A DNA stretch of 64,000 nt from Allohoeflea poritis (GCF_027889715.1 NZ_JAPJZH010000002.1:124001-188000), one strand, 5' to 3'. Shown: positions 1-8,831, counted from the first letter of the stretch. The notes: generated by a model not told the origin, from the letters alone. Translations and numbers: made by a program.

Positions 1-21
1 CACTCAACAGGGGAACGAACC

Positions 22-780
22 ATGCGCGGATTGAAAGGAAAGCGGGTCATCGTAACCGGCGGAGGCAGCGGCATCGGCGCGGCCACATGTCGGCGGTTCG
101 GAGAAGAAGGCGCTCACGTCCTCATTTTCGATGTCGATATCGAAAAGGCGCGGCAGACCGCGCGGGATATTGCGGCGGGCGGCGGACAGGCGGAGGCTTT
201 CGACGTGGATATCACCGACCGCGACACCATCTCGGCAGCCCTGTCGGAAATCGGTCCGGGCGGCATCGACGCCCTCGTCAACAATGTCGGGTGGGACAGG
301 CTCGTTCCCTTCGTGGATTCCGATACGGAGCTATGGACCAGGGTCATCGATATCAATCTCTACGGCCCCCTGCACATGCACCACGCCGTGCTGCCGGTCA
401 TGATCGCGCAGGGCCACGGGCGCGTGGTCAATATCGCCTCGGATGCGGGACGGGTCGGATCGTCCGGCGAAGCCGTCTATTCGGCCTGCAAGGGCGGAAT
501 CATAGCGTTCACCAAGACCATGGCCCGTGAGCTTGCGAAAACCGGCATACAGCTCAACGCGGTCTGCCCGGGACCGACGGATACGCCGCTATTCGCAAGC
601 TTTGCCGAAGGCGGCTCGGGTGAACGCATCAAGGCGGCGCTTGAAAAGGCGATCCCGATGGGCCGACTCGCGAGTCCGGACGATTTTCCGGGCATTATCT
701 GCTTTCTGGCCAGCGACGATGCCGGCTTTATCACCGGGCAGACGATATCGGTATCCGGCGGCCTGACGATGAGCGGCTAG
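22..780 (+). CDS. SDR-family dehydrogenase, BadH-like (2-hydroxycyclohexanecarboxyl-CoA dehydrogenase type)
   Basis: A 252-residue short-chain dehydrogenase. The nucleotide-binding glycine motif TGGGSGIG is at residues 12-19 and the catalytic triad is S140, Y153 and K157. The stretch around the active site (VGSSGEAVYSACKGG) and the C-terminal FITGQ..SVSGGLTM ending resemble BadH of Rhodopseudomonas palustris, which oxidises 2-hydroxycyclohexane-1-carbonyl-CoA with NAD. That likeness is from memory, so the exact substrate is inferred; a generic 3-hydroxyacyl-CoA dehydrogenase is the alternative. A GGGGAA ribosome site sits just before the ATG. The gene converges on the crotonase gene downstream, and an AliA-like ligase 1.7 kb away supports an alicyclic or branched acyl-CoA pathway. 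Confidence 0.85.
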   Translation: MRGLKGKRVIVTGGGSGIGAATCRRFGEEGAHVLIFDVDIEKARQTARDIAAGGGQAEAFDVDITDRDTISAALSEIGPGGIDALVNNVGWDRLVPFVDSDTELWTRVIDINLYGPLHMHHAVLPVMIAQGHGRVVNIASDAGRVGSSGEAVYSACKGGIIAFTKTMARELAKTGIQLNAVCPGPTDTPLFASFAEGGSGERIKAALEKAIPMGRLASPDDFPGIICFLASDDAGFITGQTISVSGGLTMSG

Positions 781-793
781 AACAAATTCTGAG

Positions 794-1603
794 CTAGACC
801 GGACAGTCCGGATTGAAGTTCGGCTTGCGCTTCTCGCGCAGCGACGCAACGCCCTCACGCACATCCGGCCCCATGAATCCGAGCATCTCCAGCGCCGTCG
901 ATGTATCGAAGATCGGCCCGGCCGAGCGCAGCCAGTTGTTCAGCGAATATTTGGTCCAGCGGATGGCGCTCTGCGAGCCGGTTGCGAGGTCCGACGCGAT
1001 ACCGAGTACGGTTTCCTGGAGTTCATCGTCATCGACACACAGCGAGACGAGACCGATACGCTCGGCTTCCTCGCCGGTCAGCGGCTTGCCGGTCAGCAGA
1101 TAATATTTCGACTTGGCCATGCCGCACAGAAGCGGCCAGATGATCGCCGCCACATCGCCGGCGGCAACGCCGAGCCGCGGATGGCCGTCGACGATGCGTG
1201 CCGCCTTGCCCGCCACCGAGATATCGGCGAGCAGGCCGACCACGAGACCCGCGCCGGCGGCCGGTCCGTTGATCGCCGAGATGATCGGCTTGTTGCAGTT
1301 CACGATGTTGTAGACGAGGTCCTTCGCCTCCTTCCACACCCGCATCAGCACATCGTAATCGCCGGCCATTTCCTCGATCAGGCCAAAATCCCCGCCCGAC
1401 GAGAACGCCTTGCCTTCGCCCGTGACGATCACCGCATTGGTTTGCGGATCGCGATCGATTTCGCGCCAGATATCGGTCAGCTGGCCATGGGTTTCGCCGT
1501 CGACGGAATTGTAGCTCGACGGATTGGAGAAGGTGATGCGCAATATCCGCTCGGCCGGGCGATCAAGCTTCAGTTTGCCGTAGGCGGCATAGCGGTCGGT
1601 CAT
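794..1603 (-). CDS. Enoyl-CoA hydratase/isomerase (crotonase) family protein
   Basis: A 269-residue crotonase-fold protein. Oxyanion-hole elements are visible as FSSGGDF near residue 70 and GPAAGAG near residue 115, and the C-terminal [14 protein letters not shown] tail is typical of the family. The first classical hydratase glutamate (the PE of the PEILLG-type motif) is replaced by PR, while the second acidic position is an Asp in AAGD, as in many uncharacterised members. It may therefore be a hydratase, an isomerase or a hydrolase acting on an acyl-CoA thioester. AAGGA precedes the ATG. The transglutaminase-like gene lies directly upstream on the same strand, so the two are probably co-transcribed. 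Confidence 0.85.
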   Translation of the reverse strand: MTDRYAAYGKLKLDRPAERILRITFSNPSSYNSVDGETHGQLTDIWREIDRDPQTNAVIVTGEGKAFSSGGDFGLIEEMAGDYDVLMRVWKEAKDLVYNIVNCNKPIISAINGPAAGAGLVVGLLADISVAGKAARIVDGHPRLGVAAGDVAAIIWPLLCGMAKSKYYLLTGKPLTGEEAERIGLVSLCVDDDELQETVLGIASDLATGSQSAIRWTKYSLNNWLRSAGPIFDTSTALEMLGFMGPDVREGVASLREKRKPNFNPDCPV

Positions 1604-1623
1604 GGATGTATTCCTTGTTTTTG

Positions 1624-2334
1624 TCAGGCGGAGCCGGAAAAGGCTTCATCTTCCACCCGCAGGCCCCGCTCCCCTTGCGCCTCCGCATGGGCGGCCAGGT
1701 TTGGATAGAATTCGCGAAAATCGGACAGGATCTGCTCCATCGGTGCTTCCTGGAAAATACCCCTGTCCCTGACATATTCCATATGCCGCCGGTTCTTTGT
1801 ATCGAATTCGTGAAAGAGCGCATCGCCGGTCCCGTCGAACTCCAGCGGCTTGACCCCGAATTTCCCGCACAGCTCACTGTTGAAAGCCGGGGTTACCTTG
1901 AAGGATCGGTCGCCAAGCCACAGTTGCACATAGCCGTGATAGATAAACAGGTCGGTCTGCATCATCTCCGACAATTTCGGCGAATTAAGGTGGTTGCGCA
2001 CATCCGCAAATCCCACCGCCGCGGGAATGCCGACCGCACGCAGGCAGGCTGTCAGGAGGATGGCCTTTGGCACGCAATAAGCGGATTTGAAGCCGGCGAT
2101 CGCACTGGCGGTGTAATCTTCCGGCCGAAGCGAGAAGGCGTAGGGATCGTATCGGATATCGTCCCGGACCGCGTGAAAAAGCCTGACGGCCTTCTGTGTC
2201 TCGGACTGTTCATCTGACGCCGCCAGCGCCCTTTCTACAAATGCGCGAACCGCCTCCGAATCGCTGTCGATAAAGCGGGTCGGCTGCAGATAGCCGTCGA
2301 TGTCCGCCGGGAGCTGCCCGTTTGCTTCGCTCAC
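1624..2334 (-). CDS. Transglutaminase-like cysteine-protease-fold protein
   Basis: The reading frame is open further upstream, but I place the start at the GTG at 2334 because AGGAGG precedes it by about 7 bases; this gives 236 residues. The core has a transglutaminase-like arrangement: Cys87 in SAYCVPKA at the start of a helix, His133 in YHGYVQLWL and Asp142 in LGD. This family includes peptidases, amidases and proteins of unknown role. No signal peptide or membrane segment is visible, so it is probably cytoplasmic. It is transcribed divergently from the acyl-CoA ligase and lies upstream of the crotonase gene. Why such a protein is in an acyl-CoA cluster is not evident. Confidence 0.75.
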   Translation of the reverse strand: MSEANGQLPADIDGYLQPTRFIDSDSEAVRAFVERALAASDEQSETQKAVRLFHAVRDDIRYDPYAFSLRPEDYTASAIAGFKSAYCVPKAILLTACLRAVGIPAAVGFADVRNHLNSPKLSEMMQTDLFIYHGYVQLWLGDRSFKVTPAFNSELCGKFGVKPLEFDGTGDALFHEFDTKNRRHMEYVRDRGIFQEAPMEQILSDFREFYPNLAAHAEAQGERGLRVEDEAFSGSA

Positions 2335-2372
2335 CTGCCACCTCCTGCACGCTTCGGAAATTCGATATGATT

Positions 2373-2390
2373 TTCTAACGACCGTTAGAA
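2373..2390. promoter_or_regulatory. Perfect inverted repeat, probable operator
   Basis: Arms TTCTAACG (2373-2380) and CGTTAGAA (2383-2390) are exact complements around a 2-base spacer. The site lies between the divergent transglutaminase-like gene (start 2334) and acyl-CoA ligase gene (start 2499). The size and symmetry suit a TetR-type or similar dimeric repressor. No TetR gene is present in the window, so the regulator would be encoded elsewhere. A direct repeat TTCATTT at 2431-2437 and 2451-2457 lies in the same AT-rich gap. Confidence 0.6.
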
Positions 2391-2498
2391 TATTGGCGCC
2401 CAAAAACAGTGTCAATCGACCGCCGGAGCGTTCATTTAAAAAAACTAACATTCATTTGTTTTTTGTGTAACATCGCCCCGCTGATTTCGGAGGCGCGC

Positions 2499-4016
2499 AT
2501 GATGTACGAACCATCGGCCCTGTCCGGCCGGTCCACCGTTTATGGCCTGTTTCGCGCTCGGGCACGCGTCGCACCCGACATGCCGGCACTGCGCCAGCGC
2601 GACATCGAAATCTCATACGGAGCGCTTCTGTCCCGGACAAACAGGCTTGCCAACGGTTTGCGGGGAAATGGTATCGGGCGTGGCGATCGTATCGCCATCC
2701 TGTCCCGCAACCGGACGGAATATATTGAACTGGAACTGGCAGCAGCCGCAATCGGCACCATCGTCTGCTGCCTGAACTGGCGCCTTGTCGAAGACGAGCT
2801 GGCGCACTGCATATCGCTGGTGGAACCGTCTCTGATCATCGCCGAGGAGGCGCTGGCATCCGGCCTGCCCGGGGATGGCGGCGCGCCGGTCCTCAAATTG
2901 GGCAAACCCTATGAGGCGCTTCTGGCAGGCTCTTCAAGCACCGACGTGGAAGGCGACGTCGAGCCCGAGGACGGTTTGATTATCCTTTATACCAGCGGCA
3001 CCACCGGTCTGCCGAAAGGCGCGGTCATCAGCCACCGCGCCATGATCGCGCGGTCGCTGGTGTTCTCATCGGAATGGGCGCTGGCGCCGGATGATGGCTT
3101 TGTGGCCTGGGCGCCGCTGTTTCATATGGCCTCAACCGATCACGCCCTCTCGACCCTGATGCGCGGCGGTCTTGTCTCAATTGTCGACGGCTACAATGCG
3201 GACGAGATCATCGCGGCGATCGAAAGGCACAAGATCGGCTGGCTGGTGCTCATACCGGGCATGATCGAGGATTTCATCGCAGCGGGCAAAGCAGCCGGCG
3301 TCAAGCCGGTGGGCATCGTGATCTGCGGCGCCATGGCCGACCTTGTGCCGCCGCAGCAGATTGCCGAGGTGACCCGCATTCTGGATACGCCTTACGCAAA
3401 CTCCTTCGGCGCCACGGAGACTGGCCTTGCACCGGCGTCGCGCGGCAAAATCCAGCCCGGGGAATTTCCTGAAAGCCTCTCGAAGCAGCAGACCGCATTC
3501 TGCGAGGTCCGCCTGGTCGATCCGGACGACAAGGATGTCGCCGATGGCGAGCCGGGAGAACTGGCCCTGCGCGGGCCGACCCTGTTTTCCGGATACTGGA
3601 ATGCCGACGCGGCCAATGCCGAGTGTTTTCGCGGCGGCTGGTTTCACATGGGCGATGTTTTCCGCCGCAACCCGGACGGAACGCTGGATTTCGTCGACCG
3701 CGCGAAATATCTCATCAAGACAGGTGGCGAAAATGTATATCCCGCCGAGATCGAGCGCGTCCTGCTGGCCGATCCGGGGGTCAGCGACGCCGCCGTCGTT
3801 CGTACCGGCCATGAGAAATGGGGCGAGGTTCCGGTCGCTTTCGTTTCGGTTTCGGATGAAACCCTGACGGAAGAAGCCCTGTTGCAGCGCTGCTCGCAAT
3901 CGCTTGCCCGGTACAAGCGGCCGAGCCGGATACGATTTATCGCCTTTGACGATTTTCCGCGCTCGACCAGTGGAAAGATCCAGCGGCATCTGCTTGAACA
4001 GATGATTGACGAATAG
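2499..4016 (+). CDS. AMP-dependent acyl-CoA synthetase, AliA-like (cyclohexanecarboxylate-CoA ligase type)
   Basis: An ANL-superfamily adenylating enzyme that converts a carboxylic acid, ATP and CoA to the acyl-CoA. The start is ATG 2499 (or the next codon, 2502) after CGGAGG, giving 505 residues; the frame is open further upstream without a ribosome site. The P-loop YTSGTTGLPKGA begins near residue 164, the hinge motif KTGGENVYPAEIER is present, and the catalytic lysine is K493 in STSGKIQR. The substrate segment WAPLFHMASTDH and overall likeness suggest AliA of R. palustris, but substrate choice cannot be read from sequence. It is followed after 21 bases by a hydrolase gene and regulated from the palindrome-bearing divergent gap. 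Confidence 0.88.
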   Translation: MMYEPSALSGRSTVYGLFRARARVAPDMPALRQRDIEISYGALLSRTNRLANGLRGNGIGRGDRIAILSRNRTEYIELELAAAAIGTIVCCLNWRLVEDELAHCISLVEPSLIIAEEALASGLPGDGGAPVLKLGKPYEALLAGSSSTDVEGDVEPEDGLIILYTSGTTGLPKGAVISHRAMIARSLVFSSEWALAPDDGFVAWAPLFHMASTDHALSTLMRGGLVSIVDGYNADEIIAAIERHKIGWLVLIPGMIEDFIAAGKAAGVKPVGIVICGAMADLVPPQQIAEVTRILDTPYANSFGATETGLAPASRGKIQPGEFPESLSKQQTAFCEVRLVDPDDKDVADGEPGELALRGPTLFSGYWNADAANAECFRGGWFHMGDVFRRNPDGTLDFVDRAKYLIKTGGENVYPAEIERVLLADPGVSDAAVVRTGHEKWGEVPVAFVSVSDETLTEEALLQRCSQSLARYKRPSRIRFIAFDDFPRSTSGKIQRHLLEQMIDE

Positions 4017-4037
4017 CCGCCCCAATAAGGAGGTCCC

Positions 4038-4832
4038 ATGCACAACAAAGTGTCGGTCGGAGATTATGAGCTGGCTTACAGCTTCAACGGCGTCGAACCC
4101 GTCGGAGAAGGCCCGGTCATCGTGCTGGTCCACGGTGCCGGCGGCCAGATGGCCGACTGGCCGATGGCATGGCGCGGCAATGCCAAGGGCTGCCTTGCAA
4201 AATTCCCGTGCTACGCCATCGACCTGCCCGGGCACGGCCAGTCGGGCGGCACGAGCCAACGCACGGTGGACGACTATGCGCAGGCGGTCGCCGCCTTTCT
4301 GGAGGCGCTTGATCTCAACAACGTCTTCCTTGCGGGCCATTCCATGGGCGCCGGGATCGCCCTCACGCTCGCCGTCGCAGGCAATCCGCGTCTGTGCGCG
4401 ATCGCCATTGTCGCGGGATCCAGCAAACTCTCCGTCAGCCCGGCAATCCTCGAAGGTCTTCAGAACAATTTCGAGGCGACCGTCGACAACATCGTCAAAT
4501 ATTCATGGCACCGCGACACGTGCGATGCCTTCAGGCAGGAAGGCCGCAAGCGGCTGATCGAGGCCGGCCCGGAGGTTGTCCATGACGATTTCTTTGCCTG
4601 CAGCAACTATGACCTCTCCGACAGGCTGGACAAGGTAGGCATTCCCGTTCTCGTCCTGGCCGCCACCGCCGACAAGATGGTGCCCGCCGACAAGAGCGAA
4701 GCCTTGGCCGGCAAACTGAAGCGTGCCAGTTTTGTCGCGCTCGACGGCTGCGGACATTATCTGCAGATCGAGCAGACCGAAGCCGCCGGACAGACGTTTT
4801 CCGACTTTCTGACCAAAGAGATCGCGCGTTAG
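4038..4832 (+). CDS. Alpha/beta hydrolase
   Basis: A 264-residue alpha/beta-fold hydrolase. The nucleophile elbow is GHSMGAG, the oxyanion strand HGAGG lies near residue 35, the acid is in ATADKMVP and the catalytic histidine in GCGHYLQIE near the C-terminus. An optimal AAGGAGG precedes the ATG, and only 21 bases separate it from the acyl-CoA ligase, so the two form an operon. Likely roles are ester, thioester or carbon-carbon bond hydrolysis in the same pathway. The exact substrate is unknown; no lid-domain signature points to one subfamily. Confidence 0.88.
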   Translation: MHNKVSVGDYELAYSFNGVEPVGEGPVIVLVHGAGGQMADWPMAWRGNAKGCLAKFPCYAIDLPGHGQSGGTSQRTVDDYAQAVAAFLEALDLNNVFLAGHSMGAGIALTLAVAGNPRLCAIAIVAGSSKLSVSPAILEGLQNNFEATVDNIVKYSWHRDTCDAFRQEGRKRLIEAGPEVVHDDFFACSNYDLSDRLDKVGIPVLVLAATADKMVPADKSEALAGKLKRASFVALDGCGHYLQIEQTEAAGQTFSDFLTKEIAR

Positions 4833-5151
4833 GGGCCGGGAACGCGATCTGAACACCGCGACCACGCGCCAAGCCTGTATTTTCAGGTCGCCGGCCGGCC
4901 TGCACCCGATGGTGCAAATCACGGCCAGCGACCTGCCTCTGGAGCGCCTTTGCGGCACCCTCGCAAAGGTCCCCTCTGGACCTGCACAGAACATTGCAAG
5001 CTCTATGCCAGATTTTCGAGAGAAGATTTAGATTATTTAATTCAATGAATTACGCCGATTTCTTTATTCTTTTTGACCGGCGAGCTGGACCTTCAGAAGT
5101 GAATAAGCAGGCAGCCGGCTCAAAATTTGTGCACCGCACCGTTCCGAATGA
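4833..5151. other. Convergent intergenic region with AT-rich island
   Basis: This 319-base gap separates two converging genes. The first half holds a hairpin (separate entry). The second half, about 4990-5120, is much richer in A and T than its surroundings and contains the short palindrome TAATTC-AAT-GAATTA (5038-5052). A 78-codon open frame starting at 4994 has no ribosome site and no recognisable content, so I do not call it a gene. I see no RNA gene here. Confidence 0.5.
4947..4969. terminator. Hairpin after the ligase-hydrolase operon
   Basis: Arms CCTTTGCG (4947-4954) and CGCAAAGG (4962-4969) pair perfectly around a 7-base loop. It lies about 115 bases past the hydrolase stop and is not followed by a T run, so it is only a weak terminator candidate or an RNA-stabilising hairpin. 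Confidence 0.4.
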
Positions 5152-5745
5152 TCAGAACTTCGACAGGATTTTTTCGACCTTCCCGAGAAATCGCGCGCGG
5201 GCGCGGTCGTCGGCATGGTCCATATCGTAGAGCTGCAGCCAGGTCGTCCTGCAGGTCGGGCTGAACATGATACGCATGCCGCGCATCAGGAAATTGCGCC
5301 CCGGATCGCGCACGATCCGCAACCACCAGCGCGGCGAGCCGGACGTCGTGATCACGCAGAACCGCCTGATATTCTTCAGCTTTCCAACGATACGCGCATT
5401 CTTCTCCGGCGCCACCTCGAATGCAACGCCCGGAAGACTCACCCGCTCCAGCCAGCCCTTGAGCATGGCCGGTGGGCCATACATCCAGGTCGGAAAGATC
5501 AGCACCAGCCCTTCGGCCCAGGCAAGGGCCTCCGCATAGCGCTTTACCGCCTCGATGTTCTTTTCCGGCGTGCTGAAATAGGAAAGCCACTCTTCACGGC
5601 CCAGAACCGGATCGAACTCTTCCTTGTACAGGTCAATAACCCGAACCTCGTGCCCGCCCGCCTCAAGCGTCGATACCGCGCGCCCATGAACCGAGGCCAC
5701 AAAGCTTTCTTCGCACGGATGGCAGTAGATGATCAGCAGGCGCAC
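5152..5745 (-). CDS. Flavodoxin-fold NAD(P)H dehydrogenase (quinone) family protein
   Basis: A 197-residue flavodoxin-like oxidoreductase of the NQO/MdaB/KefF type. The start is GTG 5745, directly after GGGGAGG; an ATG 45 bases further upstream lacks a ribosome site. The N-terminal strand and phosphate loop LLIIYCHPCEESF, and the PTWMYGPPAMLKGWLERV segment that binds flavin and builds the dimer, are characteristic. Such enzymes reduce quinones or other acceptors by two electrons using FMN or FAD. It is oriented toward the preceding hydrolase and follows the AraC-type regulator gene on the same strand, with 116 bases between them. Its partner substrate is unknown. Confidence 0.85.
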   Translation of the reverse strand: MRLLIIYCHPCEESFVASVHGRAVSTLEAGGHEVRVIDLYKEEFDPVLGREEWLSYFSTPEKNIEAVKRYAEALAWAEGLVLIFPTWMYGPPAMLKGWLERVSLPGVAFEVAPEKNARIVGKLKNIRRFCVITTSGSPRWWLRIVRDPGRNFLMRGMRIMFSPTCRTTWLQLYDMDHADDRARARFLGKVEKILSKF

Positions 5746-5861
5746 GTGCCCTCCCCGGTTCCCGTTTGACCGACAATCAGTTAAACGCAATTTCAGCGCA
5801 AGTCACTCGCCACCGACGACCTGTCGTGTGCAAGAGGAGCACTGGCTCCGGTCCGATGCGT

Positions 5862-6782
5862 TCAGCAGAGGCCGCGCATGGCCGAGGGTGTCATGCCGAA
5901 TTCGCGCGAGAAGCAGCGCGAGAAATGACTGGGGCTCTGGAAGCCCGCCTCCAGGCCGATCTCGACAATCGGACGCTGCGGGTTCAGCAGAAGCGCGATG
6001 CGCGCCTTGCGCAGCCGGCTGCGCAGAAGAAACTGTCCGAAGCTGATGCCCGAGCGGGCGAAAAGTTTGTGCAGGTGTCGGGTGGAAATGCGGAAATGCG
6101 CTGCCACCGTGCCAGGCGACATGGCGGGATCGCTGCAATTGCCGGCGACAAACCGCTTGATATGCCGCAAATGCCGGTCGGCAAGCGCATCGGCGCGACC
6201 GTCGCCAAGACTCAGCCGCAGCAGATGCACCAAATGATCGGGCGATCCTTCCGTGTCCTCCTCATCGATAATGGCATCGACACTGTCGAGCAGCGCCGCC
6301 CCGAAGACGTCGCCCCGCCCGACCGGCCTTGCCACGGCCATCTCCGGATTGAAACCGTGCCCGTCCAGCAGGTGCATCGGCAAATGCATGCAGACCTGCC
6401 TGAAATTTCCGTCAAAACGCATGTCGAAGGGCTGGCGTGCATCCAGCATGACGAAGCTGCCGGGCTCCAGTTTTGCCTCCACGCCGCACTGGCGCACAGC
6501 GCTTGTACCCGACACCTGGATATTGACGAAGACGGCATCGCATGGCCGGTCTTCCACATCGCGCCTGCGCCGCTGAACAAGTTGCGGGCTTGCGGTGATT
6601 CTGGAGAAGGTACCTGTTTGCCCGAAGGGCGAAAGCCGTATTTCTCCGGCAAACCGGCCGTCCGAAATGCGTTCGGGCGTCAGCTTGGTAAAGGCCTGAC
6701 AAACGACTTCTCGCCAATGGGCGAACGTATCGTTCCGCCCGACCGTAGACCAGACATTCGATCCTGACGGCACCGCTCCCAT
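5862..6782 (-). CDS. AraC-family transcriptional regulator
   Basis: The C-terminal 100 residues are a double helix-turn-helix of AraC type, ending in EIGLEAGFQSPSHFSRCFSR and GMTPSAMR. The N-terminal 190 residues look like the AraC-binding-like sensor domain (SRITASPQLVQRRRRDVE followed by a beta-rich core). I choose ATG 6782, giving 306 residues; the frame is open further but then runs into the divergent flavoprotein gene. No strong ribosome site is visible at this start. It is divergent from the nitronate monooxygenase-family gene, the obvious target, and may also control the quinone-reductase gene downstream. Confidence 0.85.
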   Translation of the reverse strand: MGAVPSGSNVWSTVGRNDTFAHWREVVCQAFTKLTPERISDGRFAGEIRLSPFGQTGTFSRITASPQLVQRRRRDVEDRPCDAVFVNIQVSGTSAVRQCGVEAKLEPGSFVMLDARQPFDMRFDGNFRQVCMHLPMHLLDGHGFNPEMAVARPVGRGDVFGAALLDSVDAIIDEEDTEGSPDHLVHLLRLSLGDGRADALADRHLRHIKRFVAGNCSDPAMSPGTVAAHFRISTRHLHKLFARSGISFGQFLLRSRLRKARIALLLNPQRPIVEIGLEAGFQSPSHFSRCFSREFGMTPSAMRGLC

Positions 6783-6923
6783 CGCGAAAATATGGCACCG
6801 AACCGCCTCATGGGCAACGGGCGCGGACAAGAGTGCACTTTCAGGCAAGGCGGGGTCACGCTGGGGCAAGCGCCACGATTTGCCTTCATCTACGGTTTTC
6901 GAATTCAGATCCGGGAGCCGACA

Positions 6924-7943
6924 ATGAACGACCGCCTTGCAACACGCCTTACCGAAAAATATGGCCTGTCGACACCCATCGTGCAGGCAGGCATGGCCTT
7001 TGCCGGCATGACGCCGCCGCTGTGCATCGCCGTCAGCGAAGCCGGAGCGCTGGGCTCGATCGCCGGTGTCGGCATCATCCCGCCGGAGGGCGTGCAAATG
7101 CTTGTCGGCGGCGTGCAGGCCGGAACGTCGCGCCCGTTCCACGTCAATTTCATCACCTGCTACACGACCGACGCCCACATAGACCTGATGTGCGACATGA
7201 AGCCGGCCGCCGTATCGTTCCATTGGGGCCGCCCATCGTCCGCCTGGATCGGCAAGCTGCACGATGCCGGCATCGATGTGATCGAACAGGTCGGCTCGGT
7301 CGAGGACGCGAAATCAGCGGCGGATGCCGGCGTCGACATCATCGTCGCGCAGGGAACGGAGGCCGGCGGACACAATTACGGGACCGCCGGCACCATGGCG
7401 TTGACGCCGGCCGTGGTCGATGCGGTCGGGGACCGGGCGCTTGTCCTGGCCTCCGGCGGGATCGCCGACGGACGCGGCCTGGCGGCGGCGCTGATGCTCG
7501 GCGCGGACGGTGTCTGGGTGGGGACCCGGTTTGTCGCGACAGCCGAGAGCGCCGTCGCCGAGGATTATAAAAACCGCATCGTATCCTCCGGCACCGCCGA
7601 CACCGTTCTCACTCACGTTTTCGGGCGTCATCACCCGGAATTCAATCCCATCCGCGTGCTCAGGAACCGCGTGGTGTCCGAGTGGCAGGACCGGGTTGCT
7701 GAAATCCCGGCCGACAATTCGGGTGAGCCGGTGGTCGGCCAGATGGATCTGCTCGGCGAGGCAACGCCTCTGCTCAAATTCACGAACCTTGTGCCCATGG
7801 CCGGCGCCAGTGGCGATTTCGAGGAAATGCCGCTTCTGGCCGGCGAAGGGCTGGGGCTCGTCAACGATCTGCCATCCGCAGCCGATGTCGTGCAGCGCAT
7901 GACCGATGAGGCCCGTTCGGCGTTTGCCGGACGCCGGGCGTAG
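6924..7943 (+). CDS. Nitronate monooxygenase-family flavoprotein (NMO/FabK-like)
   Basis: A 339-residue FMN TIM-barrel protein of the 2-nitropropane dioxygenase family. The start is ATG 6924 after CGGGAG. Family landmarks are the N-terminal PIVQAGMAF, the central VAQGTEAGGHNYG loop and the phosphate-binding LASGGIADGRGLAAAL-LGADGVWVGTRF region. Members oxidise nitronates or act as enoyl reductase-like flavoenzymes; many are misannotated, so the substrate here is open. It is divergent from the AraC-type gene and is followed after about 10 bases by an NmrA-like gene, probably as an operon. Confidence 0.88.
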   Translation: MNDRLATRLTEKYGLSTPIVQAGMAFAGMTPPLCIAVSEAGALGSIAGVGIIPPEGVQMLVGGVQAGTSRPFHVNFITCYTTDAHIDLMCDMKPAAVSFHWGRPSSAWIGKLHDAGIDVIEQVGSVEDAKSAADAGVDIIVAQGTEAGGHNYGTAGTMALTPAVVDAVGDRALVLASGGIADGRGLAAALMLGADGVWVGTRFVATAESAVAEDYKNRIVSSGTADTVLTHVFGRHHPEFNPIRVLRNRVVSEWQDRVAEIPADNSGEPVVGQMDLLGEATPLLKFTNLVPMAGASGDFEEMPLLAGEGLGLVNDLPSAADVVQRMTDEARSAFAGRRA

Positions 7944-7953
7944 GGCCGGAAAG

Positions 7954-8820
7954 TTGGCCCGCATCCTTGTCACCGCCGCCACCGGCCGCGTCGGCTCCGA
8001 GCTGGCGCAAAGGCTGATTGCGGCAGGCCACGATGTGTCGGCCGTCACAAGCCGGCCGGAAAACGCCGACGCGCTTCGCGATGCCGGCGCAACCCCGGTC
8101 ATTGCCGATCTGCAAGAGCCGGAAACCTTCCGGCAACCGGCGGAGGGAATGGATGCGATCTTTCTCGCGACGCCGGATGACCCCAGACAGGATGTCATGG
8201 AGGGCAATCTGATCGCCCTTTTCGCGGCAGCCGGCAAACCGCATATCGTCAAGCTGTCCGCCCAGTCCGCGGGGCTCGATCCGCCGGTCAGTTTCGGAGC
8301 CTATCATCGACGCTCGGAGGAGGCGCTGGAAGCAAGCGGCCTGCCCCACACCGTGCTGCGACCGACCTTTTTCCAACAGTCGCTGTTGCTCTTTGCGCAG
8401 GACGTTGCGCGCAAGCGAAAAATCACCGCGCCCGTCGGCAAGGGTCGGATCGCCATGGTGGATGTCGCCGATGTCGCGACAGCCGCGGAAGCCGTGATCT
8501 GCAGTGACCGCCATTTCGGTGAAACCTACACGCTGACCGGGCCGTCAGCACACAGCTTTGACGACATTGTCGGCCTTCTCTCGGATCGGCTTGGCCATAA
8601 GATAGGCTTTTCCAGCCCGCCGGCCTTCGCCGCACGGATCGTATTGCCGCTGGTGACCGGAATGCCCCGCTGGCAATCAGGCCTTGTCGTCGATCTTCTG
8701 TCGGCTCTCAAGGCCGGTGCGCAACAGGAAACAAACGGCGATGTCGAGCGGCTGACCGGCCGCCCGCCCCGATCCATCGAGGATTTCATCACCCACAATC
8801 TCCACGCCTTCGGCGGTTGA
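7954..8820 (+). CDS. NmrA-like NAD(P)-binding protein (atypical SDR)
   Basis: An atypical short-chain dehydrogenase of the NmrA/QorB group. The nucleotide-binding motif TAATGRVG sits at the extreme N-terminus when translation begins at TTG 7954; an ATG at 7906 in frame would add 16 residues and overlap the previous gene by 38 bases. Neither has a good ribosome site. FLATPDD and the HTVLRPTFFQQ segment fit the family, which contains redox sensors and NADPH quinone reductases and usually lacks the classical catalytic tyrosine. Its pairing with the flavoprotein gene suggests a role in handling reduced or quinone intermediates, but this is inference. Confidence 0.82.
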   Translation: MARILVTAATGRVGSELAQRLIAAGHDVSAVTSRPENADALRDAGATPVIADLQEPETFRQPAEGMDAIFLATPDDPRQDVMEGNLIALFAAAGKPHIVKLSAQSAGLDPPVSFGAYHRRSEEALEASGLPHTVLRPTFFQQSLLLFAQDVARKRKITAPVGKGRIAMVDVADVATAAEAVICSDRHFGETYTLTGPSAHSFDDIVGLLSDRLGHKIGFSSPPAFAARIVLPLVTGMPRWQSGLVVDLLSALKAGAQQETNGDVERLTGRPPRSIEDFITHNLHAFGG

Positions 8821-8831
8821 GGAAGCAAGGC

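Noticed and set aside
794-1603. Identification of the crotonase as BadI (2-ketocyclohexanecarboxyl-CoA hydrolase)
   Set aside because: The sequence looks like a general enoyl-CoA hydratase-type protein and lacks the BadI-like segments I can recall, so only the family is called.
4994-5230. 78-codon open frame in the AT-rich gap
   Set aside because: No ribosome site, no domain and it overlaps the end of the quinone-reductase gene.
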